From Coemansia sp. RSA 922 (Eukaryota; Kickxellomycota; Kickxellomycetes; Kickxellales; Kickxellaceae), in the NCBI GenBank assembly GCA_027577415.1, contig JANBQS010000578.1, forward strand, positions 1 to 15,225: a DNA stretch of 15,225 nucleotides, written 5' to 3'. This document shows positions 7,301-14,393 of this stretch, one piece after another. The notes beneath the pieces were generated by a model that was not told where the DNA came from, searched no databases, and saw only the letters and a list, made by a program, of their open reading frames with translations. Numbering within the stretch: the first letter of the stretch is position 1; every line of letters starts with the position of its first letter. A program made the translations under genes and the position numbers.

Positions 7301-7963
7301 CAGCGGCGGAGAGACAAGCGCAGTAGACACACGAAGTACCTGCGGAGCGCTTCCAGGCACAGTTGGTCCGCTATGCACATGCACAGCCAGAGTGGGCGGC
7401 ACAGTCAACGGAAGCTCGACGCCACCGATGACCACGTGCGAGGCAGGGTCGGCGTCACACGAAATCTTGGTCGTAGGTTCAACTCCCATCGCCTCCCTTT
7501 TCAGATCCCTTTCCAGCGCCTCCTTGAAAAGCAAATCGTGAGGCACCGAGTCCCAGAAAAACACCTTCTGCTTCTTCTGCGTACGCACGCAGTGGTGCTT
7601 GAACAGCAGGTCAAGAAACTCCGAGCGGGGAAGCTCCAGCCGCGCATGTACGCCGGGCTTCAGGCTGCGCAGATCACTGAATACGCCCTCTTCAAACTTT
7701 TTGATGTTGGTGACAGGCCTCTGAATGTCCTCAAAGCGGTGGACAAGGGCTCGGATAATGTCTGTAGAAGTAATGTGAAACCGCTCATCCCAGCGAACGC
7801 ACGATAGAGAGTCGCCGTTGGAGAACGAAAAGCGTCGAATGGCGCCTGCGTGGCTGCCGTTGGTTATGTCTGGATCTATTTCTTCGCCCTGTACTTCGTC
7901 CTCGCCAAACAGCGACGGCGCATTGGCCAGAAAGCCCGCCAGGTCCATAGTACAGCGCTTCAT
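4322..7963 (-). CDS. STE12: Ste12-like transcription factor (STE domain plus two C2H2 zinc fingers)
   Basis: Uninterrupted minus-strand frame. The ATG at 7963 (MKRCTMDLAGF, A at -3) gives 1213 aa; a second ATG at 7948 is also possible, and the frame beyond 7963 has only a TTG. The STE DNA-binding domain lies at about residues 44-165 (7469-7834), with hallmark stretches such as NIKKFEEGVFSDLRSLKPG, CVRTQKKQKVFFWDSVPHD and EALERDLKREAMGVEPTT. Two C2H2 fingers lie at residues 838-862 and 868-892 (Cys-x4-Cys-x12-His-x3-His each) joined by a TGERPY linker. This pairing is characteristic of Ste12/SteA proteins of filamentous and basal fungi and is absent from yeast Ste12. The family acts in the nucleus downstream of MAP kinase cascades for mating, invasive growth or development. 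Between the domains is a long Ser/Gln/Gly-rich disordered region. The protein is far longer than the roughly 700 aa usual in the family. It diverges from PBN1. Confidence 0.93.
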   Translation of the reverse strand: MKRCTMDLAGFLANAPSLFGEDEVQGEEIDPDITNGSHAGAIRRFSFSNGDSLSCVRWDERFHITSTDIIRALVHRFEDIQRPVTNIKKFEEGVFSDLRSLKPGVHARLELPRSEFLDLLFKHHCVRTQKKQKVFFWDSVPHDLLFKEALERDLKREAMGVEPTTKISCDADPASHVVIGGVELPLTVPPTLAVHVHSGPTVPGSAPQVLRVSTALVSPPLPQSPATQQPPHQQQRQQLPLSTTSTSLAIVAPTASDSLLRVCKASAVSIASMASSSHDEDYTDTHAMFPESGGRYGDSADMLRFVTSSAAHAQSRVSAPDSGSGSIASSIAGSVVMMPADNNNNQPPVSGDQNCMQRGMFNDLAIANSQQQPSLREYVSGKAMSASSGYSGDVHSLGPGPGGLERTGFGNPLDAVVLNDSWTGMNFEMLRRQASDLRAIYNEYQPTPTPHHSPLMGAANGQELLELLSGDPNALVTQDNVGDFNSLLEELLGKTGRIQEGVLSPGTFAFGSSQPQQFQPFSGWDPSQRLDIPLSALSGPIGPSGSDVDMSGRTPMASAMIESMTSSPSIASMMNNSQHISPHHTPDAMSSLQFHGGGDLFPANGPMSLSDIDNILASAREPSGSAVHGQSALSSMPMFSMDGDFGSADGRNNGLLLGTSLDQQSSFAASLAEARMSTEGSRSNDILKQQWLAQQKSVNTSAPRSSRFSRFHPYLKTIARIAHRDSPSLLNRTPSTADPVVAAAAVNAMAAKFSREEADAAAAAEQQLQWPQQARLMHGTVPVAPRPDGFMPPGVQSAESLSTSQDVDHANIAGPKPSGRNARPTHGAEGDEVESRRYTCTFSGCVKQFKRYEHLKRHFRTHTGERPYKCPAPECDKVFARMDNLNQHIRTHVNRKTANRRAAGGGKAATVAVGVGVGLAEDNVANGLMFADSALFSGNGAASVVSGFGDSGLVLENSSFGEPQPSLYAAVQSPRASARGMRISMPEELSLMGREWFINNSSPPQTTAAALPQPLQSPLMENNAVTMLRKISKNNRQRSVVATTPLGASGGWSAVGRGRDDQMSPYFAADSLGLQPLLQQTSPGDTDEPGFARTLSTDATTASNINTMLVASFLSPELRQQFLASVSQGEMPAVSSSVGFAMSPPPLHPGLAREVAVGRTLSLKRHLDEAENEDVIMSGGSRASSRGEGDEHQMSGSKYVRASVSSKPHVSAV

Positions 7964-8077
7964 GTTTGTCCCCACTTCAGCCAAAAGCGGGCTCAACTAA
8001 CAACGCCTCTACACTAAGAACAGAATTGAATAGAAGAGAGTCAGACAAGGTGCGAGGAAAAAAGAAGCCATGCGAAG

Positions 8078-8083
8078 TGAAAC
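8078..8083 (+). promoter_or_regulatory. Possible pheromone-response-element core TGAAAC upstream of STE12
   Basis: TGAAAC is the core bound by yeast Ste12 and lies about 115 bp upstream of the STE12 ATG, so autoregulation is conceivable. A 6-mer is expected by chance about every 2 kb on both strands, so this is only a note. Confidence 0.15.
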
Positions 8084-8462
8084 CACACCAATGTCACTCG
8101 TACAAAGTAGCAAGCCCAATGCGAATTAATGCAAAGAGAAAAAAAGAGAGAATGAAAAAAATTCTAGCACGAAATTAAAAAAGACGAGAAAAGAACGAAC
8201 GAAAGGGAATAATCTTATCTGACGCCACTTGGCTCAAAATAGTCAAATGAACGGCATCACGGAGCCAGGCGCCAGAATGGGGGCAGCTCGTCTATTGGTC
8301 TGAGGTTACACAGCAGGCACAACAGGGGAACTTTAGACCCGAGTAGCACAGGATCGAGGAGGGAGAGACAGTAACACCCACGTACCAAGCTCAGGATACC
8401 CAGAATGCTGGAGAGAAAACTGGCTGACTGAAAGTTGGTAGCCAATAAATGGTACTTTGAGT

Positions 8463-8561
8463 AGAAAAAAAAAAGAAGAAAAAAAAAAAGAAAAAGAATA
8501 GAAAAAAAGGAAGAGAAAGTGAACACCCCCCGCACACCTCGCCGCTGAGCGAGTTGGGGGG
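8463..8561. repeat. Purine tract followed by GC-rich hairpin in the STE12-PBN1 divergent promoter
   Basis: An almost unbroken A/G tract runs from 8463 to 8519, broken by a single T at 8499. Directly after it a hairpin can form: CCCCCC (8526-8531) pairs with GGGGGG (8556-8561), and inside it CTCGC (8538-8542) pairs with GCGAG (8549-8553) around a 6-nt loop, with an asymmetric internal loop between the stems. Open frames on the minus strand here come from the low-complexity tract and are not genes. Confidence 0.5.
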
Positions 8562-9086
8562 AGGTGGGAGCAGGCGCAGCTTTCACTTACACGCAAACTC
8601 ATGCTAACGCTTGATTGGGCATATGCCAGTAGGAGCGGGCACATGCCTCCCACTCATCAAAACGATGTCTAAAGCTGTCGCAACCAAGCGCAACGAAAGA
8701 GCTCGCCCTTTTCCTCGTGTTAGTATCACTCGATACCCATACAATTAGCAACCCTTCCAGTGTCCGAGAAACAGAATCCACAGCAGGCCCTTTAGGCAAT
8801 AGTTGCAGCATGACGTCATTGAGTGCCAAAGCCATGTGCTCAGGACAAAGCAGAGGTCTCGCTTGACTGCCTCTTCCTTTCTAGCCAAACATAAAAGCAC
8901 GAGGACATCTTCACATGCACAGCTCTCTTGGCAGCTCACTCGATCAGACTCGCCTAGACCCGCTGGTCCATAATCGTCCCCTGTTTGAGAACAAATCGGC
9001 ATCATAATCACAAAAAATCACAAAAAAAAAAAATACCCACCTCTCACCCACTCGTATATTCCTCCTATTATTTTTACACTCCCACC

Positions 9087-10805
9087 ATGCGCCTCGGCAA
9101 CACCGTCAGTCGCAGTGTCAGATGGTCACAATTTGCATGCACCCTTGTGCTCAGCTCCTCATCCTTTGCTCTATCCTACTCCGATATGCGTCGCCCGCTC
9201 AATGGCCAGATAACACCGAGCGCCTCGGTATTTGAGACTGAAGACCACGTAATATTCGGACAGCACATTTCAGTAAAAGGCAGTGCTAATAGCTGGAATG
9301 TTGATACTATTGGCGGAACTTGGCATGTCTGGCACCACACGACAATCTTTGACCGCATAGATTTGCCGCTATGGCCAGACTCGATGCTTGAAGCCCGGAT
9401 TGTTTTGACGTCAGAGATGTGCCGCGACAGGATTCTCTTGCCTCCCGCCCCATTTATGCCTCCTCGTGGCCTGGAGTACTGCGGTGCTCATATAGCTGCC
9501 ACAGCAAAACCTGACAGCGATCAACCCAACTTGGCTCGTAGTCATATGCGCAACTGGATGGCTGAGCTCATGGGATGGACGTCCAACAGCAACCCGAGCT
9601 TGCTGGCGCCTGGCCAGGGCCCACATACCAAAGCCGACTCATACAATGAGTCACTTCTGGGGCCTTTGTCGTTCGTCGACTTGGGAAACTCGAGCATCTA
9701 CTACTTTAACTCGTTCGACGCCCAAGATTTGGACGTAAACCGGCCTGGTAGCCGCCTCGACCTCGCACACTTTGCACTTGGCTCCGAGCATCCGCTACGC
9801 ACCCTGATTGACCCGCACGTAGTGTACCAGGACAAGAACTGGCTCGACAACCATCGTATTGAAATATCCCTGCATCGCACATCCGAAGGTTTTGTCAAAG
9901 TATCAGTCCAGGTACTCTCGCTTATGCATCCCGCCTCAGGAATATCCATCGAGCCACTCCAAAACGCCACATCGCGAATCGCTTGGATCGGGCCAACCAA
10001 ACAGTATGAATCCTATATACAATCCGCCACAGACAGCGCAGCCTCATTGCTAGCCATTCCCGACGAATTCTACGCCGAGCATGACACGACAACGCAGTCC
10101 GCTGGCATTGTTGATGTGCGCACTAGCCACTTTAATTCGTTCCATCCAAGCCTCATTGTATCCGCCCACGCCGACTCCAATACCCCGCTTACTTCGGACC
10201 AATGTCACTTGGATACTATCGTGATGTTACCGCGGACGTACTTTTTCGATCCATATCAGCTATATGAGCTGCGTGACCAGCTCAATGTCCGCTACGAGCA
10301 TTACGGGCCCATTGAGCTGGAACGTCCGGCTGAAGTCATGGCTAACTGGGGCAGTCTCTTGCACCTCAATCAGCGCCCACACTCAGCTGCGCTGAACGCT
10401 ACTATCCCCATTCACGCGAGATATCGTCTGCCGCCTATTGCTCAAGAGAACTTAGTTGGGTATCATGGCGAACCTTCGGGTGATTCTCATATAGATCTGG
10501 CGCTGTTGCCCCCGCTCTCTGCTGTTGTCTGTCCGGCTGACAGCTCCAAGCCTCGACATAACGCGGCGTCAGAAAAGAAAAGTATACTGCGGGCCTTGGA
10601 TATGCGCTTGGTCTTGTTTGATGAGCTGGGACTTTGGCCTGTCGCTGCCTTGGAACCATCGCCTGATGCTGAGACATTGTTGAGAATGCCTGTAGGCTAC
10701 GTTGAAAACACAGTCCTCATACAGGTTTTGACGCTTGTGGTGCTGTTTGCTGGCACGGTGTTCATCTGCCTATCTGTAAAGAAAAGTCTAGCATCTCGCC
10801 AGTAA
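9087..10805 (+). CDS. PBN1: PBN1/PIG-X, subunit of GPI mannosyltransferase I in the ER
   Basis: The ATG at 9087 has a good context (CCACCATGC) and gives 572 aa; the frame is open upstream only from a TTG at 8985. PBN1/PIG-X partners the catalytic Gpi14/PIG-M subunit, which adds the first mannose to the GPI precursor on the ER lumenal side. Evidence: an N-terminal hydrophobic segment (about residues 14-30), a lumenal body with several Asn-x-Ser/Thr sites (NES, NSS, NAT twice), and in the C-terminal half the PIG-X pattern: LPRTYFFDPYQLYEL (about residue 380 on), YGPIELERPAEVMANWGSLL, then IPIHARYRLPP and a Val-Val-Cys segment. One C-terminal transmembrane helix (about 542-564, VLIQVLTLVVLFAGTVFICL) is followed by a short basic tail, giving a type I topology. 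Possible 3' signal AATAAA at 10934-10939. Converges on the aldolase ORF with 139 bp between stops. Confidence 0.88.
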   Translation: MRLGNTVSRSVRWSQFACTLVLSSSSFALSYSDMRRPLNGQITPSASVFETEDHVIFGQHISVKGSANSWNVDTIGGTWHVWHHTTIFDRIDLPLWPDSMLEARIVLTSEMCRDRILLPPAPFMPPRGLEYCGAHIAATAKPDSDQPNLARSHMRNWMAELMGWTSNSNPSLLAPGQGPHTKADSYNESLLGPLSFVDLGNSSIYYFNSFDAQDLDVNRPGSRLDLAHFALGSEHPLRTLIDPHVVYQDKNWLDNHRIEISLHRTSEGFVKVSVQVLSLMHPASGISIEPLQNATSRIAWIGPTKQYESYIQSATDSAASLLAIPDEFYAEHDTTTQSAGIVDVRTSHFNSFHPSLIVSAHADSNTPLTSDQCHLDTIVMLPRTYFFDPYQLYELRDQLNVRYEHYGPIELERPAEVMANWGSLLHLNQRPHSAALNATIPIHARYRLPPIAQENLVGYHGEPSGDSHIDLALLPPLSAVVCPADSSKPRHNAASEKKSILRALDMRLVLFDELGLWPVAALEPSPDAETLLRMPVGYVENTVLIQVLTLVVLFAGTVFICLSVKKSLASRQ

Positions 10806-10944
10806 CATCAACAAGCTTTTAGCAAACCAAAGTTTGAATTAAATATTAGGCTGAACAAGTAATGTAAACAAAAAAAATAGGAAACGTCGCATATTGACAG
10901 AACGAAAGTAGAAAAACGCAGCAGACCTGGCATAATAAATTTTT

Positions 10945-12420
10945 TTAGCGATACTGACGAGAAGCTTCACCCTTTGCGCGCTCAAGGTTTTCACTAGCCG
11001 ACGAAGCCAAGCAATCAACATCACAAGCAGCGACTAGTAACGTATACCCGTCCTTCATCTTGTTCCACGCTACCTCGCCAGTCGCCGCATATATGCCAAT
11101 AGGCATATTCTCGTCCTTGGCAGCCTTCTCAATAGCACCAAACACATCCTGAATGTGCTCTTGGGACGCACGAACCGATGCGCTCAAATTATACGGACCG
11201 ACAAACACGGCATCCATACCGCCAACAGCCAGTATAGCCTTCAGATTAGCCGCGCCCTCAATGCTCTCGATCTGCGGAATCACCAACACGTTGCCGCTCA
11301 CAGCTTCCATGTACTCGTGGATGGCCCGCGGTCCTCGAATACCAAAGGGGTGGGCTGCAAATGGCGCCCCAATGGACCGCTTACCAAGTGGTGGGTAACT
11401 GCATAGGCTGGTTATGTTGCGCATCTCGTCGGGTGTTTCAACACGCGGCACAATAATTCCGTGCGCGCCAGCATCGAGTGCCCATCTGAGCCATTCGGGC
11501 GCCTGTGACGGGACTCGTACAATCGGCACACACGTTCCGCTGCTAGCTACGGCGGCGACCATCTCAGCCATCAGCGTTGGACTAATTGGCGAGTGCTCCA
11601 TGTCGATACACGCCCAGTCGAAGCCCTGGGCAGCAAGCATCCGGGCTGTTACTACACTGGGAATTGAGAGCCAAACACCAAATACAGGAATGTGTTGACG
11701 CAATTTCGATCTGAGCCGACCGAGTGACGAGCCACTGGATTGGACGAATCGCGGTACTGCTGGTTGCAGAACGTGAGGCGGACCGCCTGGCCGAGGTGAA
11801 GGGCCATGAGGTAATGGGTGTGGCTGTGCCAAGTGCGATGGCCCAGCTTGGCCAGGCGGGTAATACCGACTGGGTGGCTGAGCTTGCTGCGCCGGTGGCA
11901 TCGATGTCGGTGGCTGTTGCTGCGGTGGCTGCTGAGGCTGTTGTTGCGGCTGCTGGAGTTGTTGCTGATGCTGCGTAGGCGATACACGCTGAGACCGTTG
12001 CTGAGACGGAGGAGGTTGCTGTTGTTGTTGCTGAGGCTGCGCCTGCGCTTGGCGTGGTGGTGGTGGCGGCTGCAGCACGGGCAGTGGCTGATGCTGTGAC
12101 TGGCGCTGAGATGGCGGGGGTGGTGGAGGTGGCTGCATATTAGGCATCATCGGCTGGCTTTGATGGCCTGGATGACGGGGAGTAAATGTGTGCAATGGTA
12201 CCGGTGACTTGAGCTGCATTGACGGCGGAATAGGCTGCGCTCGAGAAGAGTGCCCAGGAGGCGGCATCGGCATTGCTGAGTGAGCATGGCTATGGGCATT
12301 CGATGGGGATCCAAATCGCTGTATATTGGGTTCTGGTCCGCCCATTGAACCACCTCCAGAGCCGCCGCCAGTACCGATTCCCAAACCCTCCATGCGCGAG
12401 CCGGACTGTCCTGAGCGCAT
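10945..12420 (-). CDS. HpcH/HpaI aldolase-fold protein with Pro/Gln-rich N-terminal region; probably the 3' exon of the BED-finger gene
   Basis: From the ATG at 12420 the product is 491 aa. Residues 1-230 are Gly-, then Pro/Gln-rich and low complexity (about 95-225 nearly all P, Q, S, H). Residues 231-491 are a full HpcH/HpaI domain (PEP/pyruvate TIM barrel): FGVWLSIPS, FDWACIDMEHSP, PIVRVP, WALDAGAHGIIVPRVET, YPPLGKRS, IPQIESIEG and DAVFVGPYNLSAS. Family members are class II, divalent-metal aldolases acting on 2-keto-3-deoxy acids. By comparison with E. coli HpcH/HpaI (from memory), the catalytic dyad (Asp273, His276), Arg302, Asp316, Gln383 and the metal ligand Glu385 are kept, but the second metal ligand Asp is Asn411. 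The 230-residue extension is unusual, since such enzymes are normally about 250-270 aa. A 3' splice site lies 7 nt before the ATG (exon start 12427), in phase with the upstream BED ORF. Confidence 0.8.
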   Translation of the reverse strand: MRSGQSGSRMEGLGIGTGGGSGGGSMGGPEPNIQRFGSPSNAHSHAHSAMPMPPPGHSSRAQPIPPSMQLKSPVPLHTFTPRHPGHQSQPMMPNMQPPPPPPPSQRQSQHQPLPVLQPPPPPRQAQAQPQQQQQQPPPSQQRSQRVSPTQHQQQLQQPQQQPQQPPQQQPPTSMPPAQQAQPPSRYYPPGQAGPSHLAQPHPLPHGPSPRPGGPPHVLQPAVPRFVQSSGSSLGRLRSKLRQHIPVFGVWLSIPSVVTARMLAAQGFDWACIDMEHSPISPTLMAEMVAAVASSGTCVPIVRVPSQAPEWLRWALDAGAHGIIVPRVETPDEMRNITSLCSYPPLGKRSIGAPFAAHPFGIRGPRAIHEYMEAVSGNVLVIPQIESIEGAANLKAILAVGGMDAVFVGPYNLSASVRASQEHIQDVFGAIEKAAKDENMPIGIYAATGEVAWNKMKDGYTLLVAACDVDCLASSASENLERAKGEASRQYR

Positions 12421-12427
12421 TGGGTCC

Positions 12428-12897
12428 CTATAGAATAGACACAGATATTGTAAAAAAAAAATAAGAAAAAGGTGCGTGGATCAGTAGGCAAAAAAATTTT
12501 TGAATATTTTTCAAAGTTCTGGTACCAAGGCAAAAACCTCCCTTGGTAGTCATATTGGTGCTGGGTATTTAAGCTCACGCTTCCATTGCTTAGACTACAA
12601 GAGTCAAGATCCAGATATTCGGAGCTAAAGGCATATTTCCTGAGAAATTGTAGCAATATATAACCACAATGCCACTCAAGTCAAAGAAGCAATAAAGCTA
12701 AACATAAGCCAACTCATAGAAAGCCACACCCAAAAAAAGATATGGACAAAAATTTGCAAAAGACATTATTGCCCTTTAATTTGACTTTTTGTGTCCTTTT
12801 TTGCAATCTGCAGCTCTTCCTACTAGCAACAGCCACATATTGCAAAAAAAAGTCACTAAAAGCCAAACAAGGACTTGGGCTTCTTTCTTCTACATAC
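12428..12897 (-). other. Candidate intron region with optional 114-nt exon joining the BED and aldolase ORFs
   Basis: Minus strand: a strong 5' splice site AAG|GTATGT starts at 12897. An acceptor TTTCTCAG ends at 12640, giving a 258-nt intron. It opens a 114-nt exon (12639-12526), starting with Gly-codon base G then AAATATGCC, that has no stop in the frame continuing from exon 1 (RKYAFSSEYLDLDSCSLSNG and 18 more residues). A donor G|GTACCA at 12525 and an acceptor CTATTCTATAG ending at 12428, preceded by a T-rich tract and a CTGAT branch-like site, bound a 98-nt second intron. All junctions are in the same phase (two bases left over), and because 114 is a multiple of three the exon can be skipped without a frameshift. 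A TTAAATA at about 12564-12571 is an alternative reading as promoter of a separate aldolase gene. Confidence 0.5.
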
Positions 12898-14393
12898 CTT
12901 GAGTGCCTAGCCATCTTTGCTCGATGCGCCTCGCCATGAAAGTCGTAAGGTCCAGGCCGTGGGTGAGATGGCGACCGATGGTGCAAATGAGCCGCATTAG
13001 CGGCCTGTAAGCGAGCCGTCAACGAGTTATCGTTGTACGGATGGCCTGTATACGCATTGGCATCCGCTACAAACGTACCGTCGGGGCGCATTACTATCGG
13101 CGTATTAGAGTTGCGTTTTGCGCGTTTCTTGGGATTTTCCAGTTCAGCACGAACAATAGCAAGAATCGGCTGCATGTCACTCGAAATGTCGCCGCGGAAT
13201 GGACAGCTCAAGATAATGTGCTTTTTCATATCAGCCGATTTGCCCAACATCCGCTTTTGGCAAAGCAAACATTCGGCGCGATCCGTATTTCCCGATACAC
13301 GCGCCTCAACCACTTTGAAGAACCGCCACACAGCGCCGCGACCAGAATTGTAGCCAGCGTGGTATAGTACGGCGGACTTTGCTGGCATCGTGACACCGCC
13401 AAGCCCAATTGACTCGCTATCTGTACATAGCGGGGAGCTGGTCGACCGGGCGTCGTTGTGCGGACTAGTTGGATACTGAGGATGGTGCTGGCCTGGGTGT
13501 TGGAAGGGCCCGCCTTCTGGGTAGTTTCCCGAGTAATCATCCGAGTCTCGGCGGTAGTACGACACGCTATCTTTGGAGCTGTCGTTGTCGTCTGGCATCG
13601 GCGACTCTGACATGCAAATGTCCTCCTCAGCCTGCGGCGGAAAGGGGACTCCCGTACGGTACTCTGGCGACCTGTCGTGAGGTCGCAGCGGGCCTTGCGT
13701 CGGATGGTGTGGGGGTACTCTAGGCATTGCTCGCATGTTCTGGGCGTGGGATAAATGTGTGTTGGTCTGAGTCGGACTGGAGAACGTAAACTGTGCTTGG
13801 TGAGCAAGCCCGGCTGACGAAATTGATTCTCGTCGCAATCCCTCTGAATCGTGCATCGCATGAATGTTGCTGCCGGGCGAATTGGGACCAGCTCCGCTGG
13901 CAACAGACGAGCCACGGCTGCCAAAACTGTGCTTACGTATATGGCCCTGATGCTCCGCTCCTAGGTGTGGATGTACCTGTCCTTGCTGCTGTATCCGTTG
14001 CTGACCAGATGTGCTGTCAATATGAACAGAGCGAGAAATCGACTCGCTGATCTGACTGAAAGTGTACTCGGTGTTCTGGTCAACCTGCATGTTGCCTCCA
14101 GGCGACTGAAGCGCCGACCGCAAGCTATCTCCAGGCAACTGTGAGATGGCAGACGCAGGAGGGGTTGGTGTCGGCGTGGCTGTTGTCGCAGAGGCAGCTA
14201 TGCCCGACGCGTGCTCTACTCTCTGTGTGGTATTTGCCGCGACAGAGCCGATGCTCGGATACATGGGCTTAGCAAGCCCCACTGCTGCTGCCGCCACGGC
14301 GGATGGTGCCGAGAGCACTGTGTCGACGGGAGCCGAAGTTGCAATAGCGGTAGCGGTGGTTGCAGACAGGTGCTCAGAGTGATCGTCTGACAT
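12898..14393 (-). CDS. BED-type zinc-finger protein, 5' exon (498 codons plus 2 nt)
   Basis: ATG at 14393 (MSDDHSEHLSATTAT). Residues 1-350 are disordered and Ala/Ser/Thr/Pro/His-rich. A BED-like finger follows at about residues 352-400 (about 13203-13340): aromatic Trp356 and Phe358-359, then Cys375-x2-Cys378-x13-His392-x4-Cys397 (CLLCQKRMLGKSADMKKHI), the C2H-C spacing of BED fingers, which bind DNA in chromatin-boundary proteins and hAT-type transposases. A basic nuclear localisation signal PKKRAKR lies at 421-427. No transposase domain follows, so it looks like a regulator, not an element. The frame continues to 12714, but after residue 498 it crosses a GTATGT splice donor and turns into AT-rich sequence with an unconvincing tail, so I end the exon at 12898. 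It is probably joined to the aldolase ORF downstream. Confidence 0.72.

Larger units (their letters stand above)
7964..9086. promoter_or_regulatory. Shared divergent promoter region of STE12 and PBN1
   Basis: About 1.1 kb without a supported gene separates the two ATGs. It contains a purine tract and hairpin (8463-8561), a perfect CRE palindrome TGACGTCA (8811-8818), and ATACAATTAGCA (8739-8750), the 12-bp core of the block conserved upstream of the two small tandem genes. Just before the PBN1 ATG is a CT-rich leader ending CCCACC. A TGACGTCA also occurs inside PBN1 (9407-9414), so this 8-mer alone is weak evidence. Confidence 0.5.

Noticed and set aside
8257..8653. Minus-strand frames with long Phe/Leu runs
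   Set aside because: They are translations of the purine tract at 8463-8519 and have no other support.
11724..12099. Long plus-strand frames opposite the Pro/Gln-rich region
   Set aside because: Leu/Val/Ala-rich shadows of the CAG/CCN repeats on the minus strand.
12714..12897. C-terminal tail of the BED ORF after residue 498
   Set aside because: It begins exactly at a GTATGT splice donor and is AT-rich with no motif, so it is more likely intron.
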